A DNA stretch of 64,000 nucleotides, taken from the NCBI RefSeq assembly GCF_007754425.1, contig NZ_CP037452.1:2306664-2370663 (forward strand). The letters are read 5' to 3'. Shown here piece after piece: positions 56,001-64,000 of the stretch. The stretch comes from Gimesia fumaroli. Its GTDB lineage: Bacteria; Planctomycetota; Planctomycetia; Planctomycetales; Planctomycetaceae. Both the position numbers and the translations under genes were made by a program. Position 1 is the first letter of the stretch. Each line of letters opens with the position of its first letter. The notes under the pieces are model-generated. The model had not been told where the DNA came from and did no database searches. It saw nothing but the letters and a program-made list of their open reading frames with translations.

Positions 56001-56438
56001 ATGCTTAACCGGATGGTGGAAAATGATTCGTCGAAAGATCTTTGGGGCATTGAGACTGATTCAGGTAAAGCTGTTGCCTACATGCTGAATGCGATTTGTA
56101 ACGACATTCGTGAGTTAGAAATCAACTGCATCACTCGTTCTCGCGTCGACGATAATGAGTTTGCTGAGATTAGCTACGGGGATGTTTCCGATTGGGGCGA
56201 ACTGCATTGTGTTCTATGCAGCAACGACCAAAAGTCCTTAGAGGGATTTGGAAGTCGGCTCAACATGAAGCCGATAGGCACAGGACGAGAAAGAAAGCTC
56301 ATTTGCTCTACCTTTATCATACCTGTAGCTAGTAGTGGTGATGCTCAGGTTTACATGGACAACCCTAGGTTAGTGGAGGTGTTTGGTAGCACAGACTCTA
56401 ATTTCACCGTTCTTCAGGTTGAAATGGAGGGTGATTAG
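56001..56438 (+). CDS. Hypothetical protein upstream of the injection-system ATPase
   Basis: 145 residues, ATG at 56001 with AAAAGAG nine bases upstream. Acidic, no signal peptide, mixed alpha/beta (AYMLNAICNDIRELEINCI, ELHCVLCSNDQKSLEGFGSRL, NFTVLQVEMEGD). I do not recognise a family. It lies 83 bases before the AAA+ ATPase on the same strand, so it may be the first gene of the injection-system operon or an immunity- or regulation-type accessory. Confidence 0.65.
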   Translation: MLNRMVENDSSKDLWGIETDSGKAVAYMLNAICNDIRELEINCITRSRVDDNEFAEISYGDVSDWGELHCVLCSNDQKSLEGFGSRLNMKPIGTGRERKLICSTFIIPVASSGDAQVYMDNPRLVEVFGSTDSNFTVLQVEMEGD

Positions 56439-56521
56439 TTAGGTTCGTACCGTAATTCATAACCCAAATCTTAAGGACTTTCTCGACACGTTTCAAGATC
56501 TGAACCTACGCAAGTGTAAGA

Positions 56522-58660
56522 ATGGCTAACAATCTCATGCAGAATCAGAACGCAGAAGCAAAAACACCTGCGCTTGGAGTATGCGCACCGGGAGGCTTGC
56601 ATTTTGCTGTGATTGATTGGCTGAATGTGATTTTGTGCGACGCCATTAAACGTTGTCCGGATGATGACGGCGACATTAAGGGAGTCGCTCTGACGAAACA
56701 AACCATTTTGAGTTCGTTTTCCATTTCAAACCAGTCCCATAACAACCATTCAAAGGTGGATAAGGTCTTAGAAAAGGCGGATAAGATATTGGAGTGTTCG
56801 TTTACTAACTCCGATCAGAGTTGTGAGCCTCTCGCAGCCGTCATTCGCGCATTTAGTCTTGAGTTCTTTGAGTTTAAGTTTTTTGTTCTTGCATTAGCTC
56901 CCGAGCTTGATGACCGTTTCCAACGAAGTATGGGGTATTTGCTCGATGATATGAATCAGAGGGTTGGCACCATTGCTTTGTATTGTGATTTGTTGGGCTT
57001 TGATGCAGAAAATCGTGTTTCGATATCGAAGAGTGTACTTTGGCAAGAATTGGTTTTTGAGAACTCGCTGGTTTCCGCTGATGAACCTTTGCGAATCGAT
57101 CCGTATTTTGCCCGTTGGTTGCTGGGTGATCAAAAGGCATTAGCAGCAGATACTCGTATATGCGGTATGATTCGAACATATCCCTGGCCGGGGAGAAAGG
57201 TACTTGAACAATATTGGAGCAAATCGGTAAAGAAGTATGTTTGTGAAAGCCTGTTGAGAAAATGCTGGGTAGTACTTACCGGTGATCATTTTGACGCGTG
57301 GCGGTCGCTGTTGGAATTTGGTTCATCCGAACTGTGTTTTGAATGGATTCGTATTGAGCCGAAGCGGTTTGCTAATGTTGACGCTGGTGATATTGAGCAT
57401 TGTGCGCGACTTATCGGAAGAATGTCTCGATTCACGGGTATTCCGGTCGTCGTTGACATCGCAATGGAAGAAGCATTGGGAATTGACGACCGTCTGGTTG
57501 AATTCATGATTACTTTGAGCCGCACCAAATGCACCGCAGTTGTGATTTGTCGCGAATTCACCTCCCTCGCCGGCCCACTCAACTCTGTAAAACTCTGCTT
57601 CTTTCATGCTCCTCCATTGTCACGGTCGAATTGCATTGGTTTGGTCCGTTGCGCCGCTCAGATGGCTGATGCCGAACTCACCAACGAGGAGGCAGAGAGC
57701 ATCTTCGGTCGCTATGCGCTCACTATAAGCAAACTCGAAGAAGCCATGCGACTTGCTCAAAGTCGCCCCGTGGCGTTTAAGATCAATCAAGAATATATTC
57801 AGCGGTTTAAATCGGCATGTCAGGATGTTGCGGTCGAAGGTTTGTCGCGTCTTTCTGAACGAATCGAACCATGCTTTCATTTGGACGATGTCGTTCTACC
57901 TGAAGACAGGAAGAGTCAGCTCAGAGAAATCGTCAACCACGTTGAACTGACTTCGAAAGTTCTCGATGAATGGCGTTTTCGTGATCAACTTCCTTATGGC
58001 CGTGGTGTAACTGCTTTGTTGTTCGGTCCCAGTGGAACAGGCAAAACGATGGCCGCACAGGGCATCGCCAACGAACTTGGAGTTCAGCTTCTACGTGTCG
58101 ATCTCTCACGAATTGTAAGCAAGTATATTGGTGATACAGAAAAGAATATTGATCGGATATTCAGCGATGCTGAGCGTTCAGGATCCGCACTTCTATTTGA
58201 CGAAGCCGAGGCGTTACTTGGGAAACGAAGTGAAGTTAAAGACGCACACGATCGGTATGCGAATATCGAGGTCGCTTATGTTTTGCAGCGCATGGAAGAA
58301 TATGACGGACTCGCAATTCTCACAACAAACTTGAGACAGAATCTGGACTCGGCATTCCTGCGTCGCCTTCGATTTATCATAGATTTTCCGCGTCCCGATG
58401 CTGCAGCGCGTGAGCAAATTTGGAAGCTCTGTTTGCCATCTAAGGCACACGCTCTAGAAGCGGCTGATTTTCGCCAGCTTTCCCGCAAGATTGATTTGAC
58501 TGGGGGACACATTCGTCAAATTACGATTCGCGCCGCTTTTAGCGCCGCTGCTGAAAACAGGTTGATTCACTTGTTACACATTGCTGATGCAGCCAAGGCG
58601 GAATTTGCCAAGTTAGGTCTACCTCCTGTGGAACTCAATTTAGACAGGAGGGCAGCATGA
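56522..58660 (+). CDS. AAA+ ATPase of an extracellular contractile injection system (Afp15/Pvc15-like)
   Basis: 712 residues. The N-terminal about 460 residues are helical and without known motifs. The AAA+ module begins near 470: Walker A is FGPSGTGKT (about 503), Walker B is ALLFDEAEALLG (about 557), sensor 1 is AILTTNLRQN (about 598), and the arginine finger is FLRRLRF (about 612). GGHIRQITIRAAF is the C-terminal lid. In Afp/PVC-type particles this ATPase is needed for assembly but is not part of the mature particle. It overlaps the next gene by four bases (58657-58660). Position at the head of the locus is a variant order, whereas in Afp it comes near the end. Confidence 0.9.
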   Translation: MANNLMQNQNAEAKTPALGVCAPGGLHFAVIDWLNVILCDAIKRCPDDDGDIKGVALTKQTILSSFSISNQSHNNHSKVDKVLEKADKILECSFTNSDQSCEPLAAVIRAFSLEFFEFKFFVLALAPELDDRFQRSMGYLLDDMNQRVGTIALYCDLLGFDAENRVSISKSVLWQELVFENSLVSADEPLRIDPYFARWLLGDQKALAADTRICGMIRTYPWPGRKVLEQYWSKSVKKYVCESLLRKCWVVLTGDHFDAWRSLLEFGSSELCFEWIRIEPKRFANVDAGDIEHCARLIGRMSRFTGIPVVVDIAMEEALGIDDRLVEFMITLSRTKCTAVVICREFTSLAGPLNSVKLCFFHAPPLSRSNCIGLVRCAAQMADAELTNEEAESIFGRYALTISKLEEAMRLAQSRPVAFKINQEYIQRFKSACQDVAVEGLSRLSERIEPCFHLDDVVLPEDRKSQLREIVNHVELTSKVLDEWRFRDQLPYGRGVTALLFGPSGTGKTMAAQGIANELGVQLLRVDLSRIVSKYIGDTEKNIDRIFSDAERSGSALLFDEAEALLGKRSEVKDAHDRYANIEVAYVLQRMEEYDGLAILTTNLRQNLDSAFLRRLRFIIDFPRPDAAAREQIWKLCLPSKAHALEAADFRQLSRKIDLTGGHIRQITIRAAFSAAAENRLIHLLHIADAAKAEFAKLGLPPVELNLDRRAA

Positions 58661-59229
58661 AACACGACGCAATTAACCTCGTCACTATAGCGCTGCGCAA
58701 GCGGTTGGATGCAGCCTTATTGGACAACGACATTCCGGGCAACGTTTTTGTCGGTCCAGTGACTGACCCGAATTCAAGTTCGGCGCCGCTGACATTATTT
58801 CTCTATCGACTGGCGCCGAACGCAAGCCTGCGTAACTCTGAACGTCGTGTGCCTTCGGACACACCAACACGCGTGGATGTGTTCAGGACATCTTTGTCAC
58901 TTGACCTCTACTACATGATCACTGCGGGGTCCGCGACGAGCTCAACTCCTCTTACATCTCTGGGAATCGTTATTCAGGCACTGCAAGCCGATCCTGAAAT
59001 TAGAGGCGAAGCCGTTAATCATGAGTTGGTGCGTACAACTCTTGACCCACTTTCTACAGAGGAGATTTCTCGCCTGTGGGCGTTATTCCCCAACGTCGAT
59101 TATCGTACCACGATTGCTTATCTCGCGTCACCTGTTTGGATTGATCCCGCACAACCTGAAACGAATGGTACTCCGGTGATTGATGGCGAATTTCGGTCCG
59201 GAACCAAAGTAACGGAGGACCCGCGATGA
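58657..59229 (+). CDS. DUF4255 tail terminator protein (Afp16/Pvc16-like)
   Basis: 190 residues. INLVTIALRKRLDAALLD opens the family, then VGPVTDPNSSSAPLTLFLYRLAPNASLRNSE and a later SLSLDLYYMITA and LGIVIQALQADP match the Pvc16 N-terminal domain (DUF4255). These proteins form the hexameric cap that ends the tube and sheath and sets length. Overlaps both neighbours by four bases (58657-58660 and 59226-59229), so it is translated together with the ATPase and the next protein. Confidence 0.92.
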   Translation: MKHDAINLVTIALRKRLDAALLDNDIPGNVFVGPVTDPNSSSAPLTLFLYRLAPNASLRNSERRVPSDTPTRVDVFRTSLSLDLYYMITAGSATSSTPLTSLGIVIQALQADPEIRGEAVNHELVRTTLDPLSTEEISRLWALFPNVDYRTTIAYLASPVWIDPAQPETNGTPVIDGEFRSGTKVTEDPR

Positions 59230-59894
59230 ATCGATTACAAATGAAGCTTGATGTCGTGTTTCATCATGATGTGCTATTTGGTGTTGAACTACTTGATCCC
59301 GTAACGCTCAAGCAAGTGTATCGAGGTTTTAAAATTGCTGCTATCGGTCTTAAATCTGAACCATTTTTGACACAAAGTGGGATTTTCGTTTGGCACGCTG
59401 AGAACGATGAGAATCTTCAAAAAATCACGATTGATCCGGGGCACCGTCCATTTACGCCAATTGAACTGTCAGCGGCTGAGATGCAAGGGCTTCCTCCAGC
59501 GAGGCCGCTGAAGTCGGTTGTACTTTCACCAACGGTCAATTATCCATTTTCTGACGGAGTTACAGGTTTAGTCGGAACTGTCATCAGAGCTAGAACCGAT
59601 CGCGAGCCCATCACCGATGCTGTAATTCTTCTGCAATGGAAAGATGAAGAACACGGCTGGCTTGGGGCATCCACTGAATCACATTCGAATGCGAATGGTG
59701 ATTTCGTGGCCGTGCTACGGTTAACGCCGACGCAATCACCGCAACTGTTCGAAGGTTTGATGATTGTTCGTCTGCAGGTGAACTGGAAATCTGAACAACG
59801 CTACTCTGAAAAATTCACTGTTTCACTCGGTAAGGTAACTCGACCAACATCCATGAACGATCAAACTTTTATATGGGACGAATTGCACTCATGA
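59226..59894 (+). CDS. Injection-system locus protein with carboxypeptidase-regulatory-like domain
   Basis: 222 residues. An N-terminal strand-rich part (QMKLDVVFHHDVLFGVELLDPVTLKQVYRG) is followed at about residues 110-205 by a beta-sandwich with VTGLVGTVIRARTDREPITDAVILLQW and NANGDFVAVLRL, like carboxypeptidase-regulatory domains. No signal peptide. Coupled to the DUF4255 gene by a four-base overlap. I do not know a named homologue; a role as a collar, cap decoration or exterior-binding part is possible but speculative. Confidence 0.75.
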   Translation: MNRLQMKLDVVFHHDVLFGVELLDPVTLKQVYRGFKIAAIGLKSEPFLTQSGIFVWHAENDENLQKITIDPGHRPFTPIELSAAEMQGLPPARPLKSVVLSPTVNYPFSDGVTGLVGTVIRARTDREPITDAVILLQWKDEEHGWLGASTESHSNANGDFVAVLRLTPTQSPQLFEGLMIVRLQVNWKSEQRYSEKFTVSLGKVTRPTSMNDQTFIWDELHS

Positions 59895-59919
59895 GCCTCA
59901 ATCGCAGGAGAACCGCAAA

Positions 59920-61650
59920 ATGACCCACGATATGATTAATACTGCAGATACAAATTCGATGGACAAATGTGATAATTCACATGAAAAAGCATGTGCATTG
60001 GATGAGACTGAGGCACCCAAGTTGTGGCGAGAGAAATTCAAAGTTGATTTCAAAAGGACTAAAGGTTGCAACGATGTAAAGACGCCTCTCGAACGTGAGA
60101 AGTGCCTTGTTGATGCAATAGCTAAAGAAGTAGAGACCATCAACAAGGCTAAAAGCGCTGAAAAAGCGAAGAAGGAACTTGAGGCAATTCAGAAGTCTGC
60201 TGAGACTGCGATTAAAGATTACACCACGGAAGCTCACAAGTCTTTTATTCTGATGTGGGAGGAGCAGGATAAGGATATCCAAAAATTGCTTAATAAAGTT
60301 GAATGTATTCCAAATTGGAAATGTATCATCGAGTGTTACATCTGTCCCTTGCTTAACGAATTGTATTTTGTTGCGCAAGAACTGAATGGTGATCCATTGA
60401 ACTACTGTCATTGTTGTGAGCGCAAGAACGTGTCAGACACGTGTTCTGAAGAAAAGACCAAATGTGAGCAATATCAATCTTACCTCAATGATGATCCAAA
60501 TTATCGGCAGTTTTCTAAAGAACTTGCAAAGAACCATTATGACCTTTTGCATTGGCTTGAGCGCGATTTAGCTCAGAAGAATCGAACGTATGAACTTGTT
60601 TCTAATGTCTTGCAGGCGTGGATGAATCCAAATAAAAGTCTCAAGGATTTATTAAAAGCGAATTCAGAGTTGATTAAAAAGTGTAATGATGAATGGTGCT
60701 CGCGCACGACACACATTGTTTATGACATCTTCGTGCAATTACTACCGTTACATTTTGCCATTCGTCCAAGAGACAAGAACAACAAAAAGTGGCCTGATGG
60801 TAAGAAACCCACCGTTATTCAAAAGGAATTTTACGATTTATATGCGCATTTGTGTTGCGACGAGGGGCAGCCAATTGATTGTTGCAATGTGAATGTAGGA
60901 GAGCCGAGCATTCGTGATCGACTAATCGGAACTCAACCATATATTGTTGATCCGAGCGAGTATTACGAACTTATTTGCTGTTTGACTAAACACCGTTACC
61001 TTAAAGCTCAGGAAGCGATGGCGAAAGCACAGGCAGCATTGGATGCCCAAAAAAAGCGAATCGAGGATTTGAATAAGTTCATTTCCAAGGATGCAGGAAC
61101 GCTCGCCAAAATCGCGTATGATCTTATCCCCTTAGAAGTAGGCCCATGCGATTGTAGCAATGCCTTGAAGACTGCTGAGGTAGCACTGAAGACAAGTATC
61201 TACGCTGATGAATTGGCAAAAAAGGTAGAACCAATCGCTAATGAGGTTGATTGTATTGCGAGCAATGCAATTGAGACCGCTGATGAAGCACTTGGCCATT
61301 GTCCCAGTGATAAAGCCAAGCAACTGGCCGGTGAGGCCAAACAAGTTGTAAATTGTGCCAAGACGAAAGCTGATGACGCAAGAAATACAGCTGCAGACGC
61401 TATTAGAGAAGCTTGCGACGCTATGGGGGCTGCCAAGGATGCCAAGGAATTGGCTGAAAAGTGTGAGGACGTAGACGAAGCCTATGAGAAAGCGGAAAAA
61501 GCAAAGAGTTCTGCAAATGAAGTCAAGAATAAGGCGGAACTGGCCAAAAAATGTGCGGAAGAGGCCATGAAGCATGCAAACATCGCCAAAAAGAGAGCTG
61601 ACGAAGTCCTGGAACTAACTAGATCATCAAAACAACAGTATGGAGATTGA
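59920..61650 (+). CDS. Cysteine-rich coiled-coil protein of the injection-system locus
   Basis: 576 residues, ATG at 59920 with AGGAG ten bases upstream. By my count it has 29 cysteines, several as CC pairs (HCCERK, LCCDEG, DCCNVN, ICCLTK), which is unusual for a cytosolic bacterial protein. Residues about 80-115 and 400-576 are predicted long coiled coils; the last part has Ala-rich repeats such as AELAKKCAEEAMKHAN. The centre (about 185-345) looks globular (YELVSNVLQAWMNPNKS, PSIRDRLIGTQPYIVDPSEYYELICC). No signal peptide. Located between the terminator-type genes and the sheath. Function unknown; candidates are a structural decoration, a length or assembly factor or a cargo. Confidence 0.8.
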   Translation: MTHDMINTADTNSMDKCDNSHEKACALDETEAPKLWREKFKVDFKRTKGCNDVKTPLEREKCLVDAIAKEVETINKAKSAEKAKKELEAIQKSAETAIKDYTTEAHKSFILMWEEQDKDIQKLLNKVECIPNWKCIIECYICPLLNELYFVAQELNGDPLNYCHCCERKNVSDTCSEEKTKCEQYQSYLNDDPNYRQFSKELAKNHYDLLHWLERDLAQKNRTYELVSNVLQAWMNPNKSLKDLLKANSELIKKCNDEWCSRTTHIVYDIFVQLLPLHFAIRPRDKNNKKWPDGKKPTVIQKEFYDLYAHLCCDEGQPIDCCNVNVGEPSIRDRLIGTQPYIVDPSEYYELICCLTKHRYLKAQEAMAKAQAALDAQKKRIEDLNKFISKDAGTLAKIAYDLIPLEVGPCDCSNALKTAEVALKTSIYADELAKKVEPIANEVDCIASNAIETADEALGHCPSDKAKQLAGEAKQVVNCAKTKADDARNTAADAIREACDAMGAAKDAKELAEKCEDVDEAYEKAEKAKSSANEVKNKAELAKKCAEEAMKHANIAKKRADEVLELTRSSKQQYGD

Positions 61651-61717
61651 ATCGATTAACCCAACGCCGATTAAGAATCCAAGAATTATCAACTATTACT
61701 AAAGAAGGATAATTACC

Positions 61718-63301
61718 ATGCCCGAATATTTACATCCCGGTGTTTACATAGAAGAGGTGGAACGCGGCCCACGGCCCGTTGAAGGTGTCCCGACAAGCAC
61801 AGCGGCGATACTCGGAGAGACCGAACGTGGCTCGATTACACCGCGTCTCGTGACCAGTTATAAAGAGTATCAGCGTTGGTTCGGGCGAGTTTTTGGAGCT
61901 GACAAGTATGTGCCCTATGCTACTAATGGATTCTTTGAGAATGGAGGCAAACGTGCTTATATCTGTCGAATCGTTGGTCAGGCAGCAACTACAGCAGAGG
62001 AAAACTTTGGTGACTTTAATGTTAGAGCGGCAGGACCTGGTGAATGGGGAAATCGTGTCACAATCAAAATATCGGATGGTTCTACAAAGGATTCGAATAA
62101 CGAGAGTATTGGATTTCGTTTGCGCGTAGCTTACTGGGATGGAAGCGAACCCGCTCCAGCAATTGATCCATTTGACTCGGAGCAGCTCGCTACTACTGAT
62201 AGAAAAATTACCCATATAGAAGATTTTGACGATCTTGTCACCGATGAGACCTCACCCGACTTCTATGGCAAACGCTTTCCTCTTATCGATGATGACATTA
62301 GTGATAAAAACCAGGGGCCAGAGAGTTCGGCGCTTGCAATGCTTGTTCGTTTATCAGGAGTCTCTGCCATCGCGCGACCTGAGAATGGAGTGAAGAATTT
62401 GACGAACGGTGCAGACGATGCTACTCCTGTCGCGAACGATGACTTTAAAGGGTTGCCCGCTGGAGAACGAAGAATTGATCAGGGGCTTTCAGCACTTGAG
62501 CTTGATCCTTACCGAGATGTTGCTCTGGTTTATGCACCACAAGTCGATCCAGACACTTCGAAGGCCATCATTTCACACTGCGAAAAAATGAAGTTTCGCT
62601 TTGCAGTCGTTGACGCTCCAAAGGGACAAAACAGTGCTTCTGATCTCAATCCACGAAATTCGGTGACCGACACGACTTATGCTGCGTTTTACTACCCTTG
62701 GCTGGTTACATCAGATCCACAAACTGGAGTACGAAAATTGACACCACCCGGAGGTCACGTGCTTGGAGTTTATGCGAGATCCGATACAGAGCGAGGTGTT
62801 TTTAAGGCACCCGCTAATGAGATTGTAAGAGGGGCGTTTTCAGTTGAGTTTGATATTAATGATGAACTTCAAGATGTACTCAACCCAAAGGGAGTCAATG
62901 TCATTCGAAGTTTACCTGGTCGTGGTATCCGAGTTTGGGGTGCCCGCACGTTGTCTTCAAATGCGTTATGGAAATACGTCAGTGTGCGCCGTCTATTTAT
63001 CTTTCTGGAACGATCTATCTACGAAAATACGCAGTGGGTTGTATTCGAACCAAACGACCAAACATTATGGTCTCGAGTGACGGACACAATCCGATTATTT
63101 CTGCGAACTCAGTGGCGATTAGGTGCGCTTTTTGGGGCGACGGAAGAGGAAGCTTTTTTCATCACGTGTGACGAAACAACAATGTCACAAGACGACATTC
63201 TCAATGGAAGGCTCATCTGCGAAATTGGTATCGCACCCGTTCGACCTGCTGAATTTGTCATCTTCCGTATTTTCCAACACACCAACGAATCACAGCAATA
63301 G
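61718..63301 (+). CDS. Contractile tail sheath protein (Afp2-4/Pvc2-4-like)
   Basis: 527 residues, ATG at 61718 with GAAGGA about nine bases upstream. The opening EYLHPGVYIEEVERGPRPVEGVPTSTAAILG is the hallmark of phage and injection-system sheaths. VPYATNGFFENGGKRAYICRIVG (about 65-85) and, in the C-terminal half, the conserved RGIRVWGARTLSSNALWKYVSVRRLFIFLERSIYE (about 405-440) complete the pattern. It assembles around the inner tube and contracts on target contact. Only one sheath gene is seen before the window ends, while Afp and PVC have three. Confidence 0.95.
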   Translation: MPEYLHPGVYIEEVERGPRPVEGVPTSTAAILGETERGSITPRLVTSYKEYQRWFGRVFGADKYVPYATNGFFENGGKRAYICRIVGQAATTAEENFGDFNVRAAGPGEWGNRVTIKISDGSTKDSNNESIGFRLRVAYWDGSEPAPAIDPFDSEQLATTDRKITHIEDFDDLVTDETSPDFYGKRFPLIDDDISDKNQGPESSALAMLVRLSGVSAIARPENGVKNLTNGADDATPVANDDFKGLPAGERRIDQGLSALELDPYRDVALVYAPQVDPDTSKAIISHCEKMKFRFAVVDAPKGQNSASDLNPRNSVTDTTYAAFYYPWLVTSDPQTGVRKLTPPGGHVLGVYARSDTERGVFKAPANEIVRGAFSVEFDINDELQDVLNPKGVNVIRSLPGRGIRVWGARTLSSNALWKYVSVRRLFIFLERSIYENTQWVVFEPNDQTLWSRVTDTIRLFLRTQWRLGALFGATEEEAFFITCDETTMSQDDILNGRLICEIGIAPVRPAEFVIFRIFQHTNESQQ

Positions 63302-63310
63302 GAAACTCTT

Positions 63311-63754
63311 ATGGACCGCAATGATCCACTCCGGAATTTTCGTTACAAACTAGAAATTGATGGCATCAATCAGGCCGGTTTTAGTGAAGTCAACATCGCG
63401 GAAACAACGATTGATGTTGTTGACTACCGTGAGGGCGACGATGCGCCTTTCCCACAAAAGCTAAGTGGGCTGACAAAGTACGGCAACATTACTTTGAAGT
63501 GGGGGCTTACCTACGGTGCTGAAGCATTAGAGCTATTTAATTGGCATAAGCAGATTGCTGCCGGACAGATTCGAACACAACGCAAGAAGGTGGTGATTGT
63601 TGTTCAAGATGAAGCTGGTACAGATCGTGCAAGATTCGTGGTCACCGAGGCTTGGCCGGTGAAGTATGATCCTGGCGATCTCAATGCCAATGGAAACGAA
63701 GTTATGATTGAATTACTCGAACTGGCAAACGAAGGCATCGAGCGAGTTGCTTAA
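63311..63754 (+). CDS. Inner tube protein (T4 gp19-like, Afp1/5-like)
   Basis: 147 residues. RNDPLRNFRYKLEIDGINQAGFSEVNIAETTIDVVDYREGDDA matches the tube family start; KLSGLTKYGNITLKWGLT and the terminal VMIELLELANEGIERVA complete it. Hexamers stack to form the tube through which cargo passes. Lies ten bases after the sheath gene, so it is in the same transcript. Confidence 0.95.
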   Translation: MDRNDPLRNFRYKLEIDGINQAGFSEVNIAETTIDVVDYREGDDAPFPQKLSGLTKYGNITLKWGLTYGAEALELFNWHKQIAAGQIRTQRKKVVIVVQDEAGTDRARFVVTEAWPVKYDPGDLNANGNEVMIELLELANEGIERVA

Positions 63755-63784
63755 CTGTTAACAATTTTTATTTGAGGTACATCG

Positions 63785-64000
63785 ATGACAACACAACAAA
63801 GGTTTCAAACCGAAATCGAATTCACACTTCCTAAAGGTTTCGTCGACGATGCAGGAGAATTGCATCGCAATGGTGTGATGCGCCTTGCGACAGCAGCTGA
63901 CGAGATTCTTCCCTTGCGGGATCCGCGTGTACAACAGAACGAAGCGTATTTCGCAGTGATCGTACTTTCGCGCGTGATTGTTCAATTGGGATCTTTGGTA
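63785..64000 (+). CDS. Phage-tail-assembly-like protein, cut by the right edge
   Basis: ATG at 63785 with TTGAGG about ten bases upstream opens a frame that stays open to the window edge (72 codons). The visible part reads QTEIEFTLPKGFVDDAGELHRNGVMRLATAADEILPL and AYFAVIVLSRVIVQLGSL, which fits the small tail assembly (chaperone-type) proteins found after the tube gene in injection-system loci. C-terminus missing. Confidence 0.8.
   Translation, partial: MTTQQRFQTEIEFTLPKGFVDDAGELHRNGVMRLATAADEILPLRDPRVQQNEAYFAVIVLSRVIVQLGSLV

Noticed and set aside
61718..63754. Prophage instead of injection system
   Set aside because: AAA+ ATPase and DUF4255 are particle genes of eCIS, and no capsid, terminase, portal or integrase gene is seen; the right edge prevents a final exclusion.
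1..64000. CRISPR arrays, rRNA genes or complete tRNA genes
   Set aside because: No regularly spaced repeats, no rRNA core sequences and no full cloverleaf found by eye; only two tRNA-like fragments.

Overview
The window looks like a planctomycete chromosome of the Gimesia/Rubinisphaera/Planctopirus kind. The evidence is three intact DUF1559 pseudopilin-like proteins, each preceded in its operon direction by nothing and followed by a small lipoprotein; an ECF sigma factor of the planctomycete type overlapping a FecR/lectin-type membrane protein; secreted PQQ-propeller and beta-helix proteins; and a very high density of decayed insertion sequences. I found no complete tRNA or rRNA gene and no CRISPR array. 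The species is inferred only from gene content.

Layout. 1-5.1 kb (minus strand): a MoxR AAA ATPase, DUF58, BatD-like and two von Willebrand (BatA/BatB-like) proteins in one operon, the last gene running off the left edge. 5.5-6.8 kb: DDE transposase, first of two copies. 7-11 kb: BPL-N amidotransferase-like protein, Ntn-hydrolase, lipoprotein and DUF1559. 11.8-16.2 kb: a Tat-signal gene broken by a 3-kb module (HEAT/SEC-C protein plus DDE transposase), with a shortened IS1380 element sitting at the junction. 16.4-21 kb: endonuclease/exonuclease/phosphatase-family protein, lipoprotein and DUF1559, divergent from an ECF sigma and its membrane partner, then a third decayed copy of the module. 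21.8-25.1 kb: flavin-dependent acyl-CoA-dehydrogenase-like enzyme, an ECF sigma tail remnant, YCII protein plus ECF sigma with C-terminal extension.

25-35 kb: a scrap zone (Kelch and ABC-ATPase fragments), an MFS transporter, a solitary integron-type gene cassette with an attC-like site, then on the minus strand a truncated second MFS transporter and a siderophore-type ABC uptake operon (hydrolase, binding protein, FecCD permease, ATPase), then another lipoprotein/DUF1559 pair. 35.5-45.5 kb: IS3 and IS1380 remnants, ankyrin protein, beta-propeller protein, cupin, a complete IS630 element, a beta-helix protein, GNAT acetyltransferase, TPR and tRNA-like fragments, DUF6933 protein, DUF1559 remnant and a serine recombinase. 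45.9-54.2 kb: PQQ propeller protein, second copy of the 5.5-kb transposase, a ParE/RelE toxin-antitoxin pair, and the second, intact copy of the HEAT/SEC-C plus transposase module.

54.7-64 kb is the most interesting part: the start of an extracellular contractile injection system (phage-tail-like particle) locus on the plus strand. It holds an AAA+ ATPase, a DUF4255 (Afp16/Pvc16-like) terminator protein, a beta-sandwich protein, a cysteine-rich coiled-coil protein of unknown role, a contractile sheath, an inner tube protein and the beginning of a small tail assembly protein. The rest (spike, baseplate, tape measure, effectors) would lie beyond the right edge. Two unrecognised or poorly characterised genes just upstream may be accessory to it.
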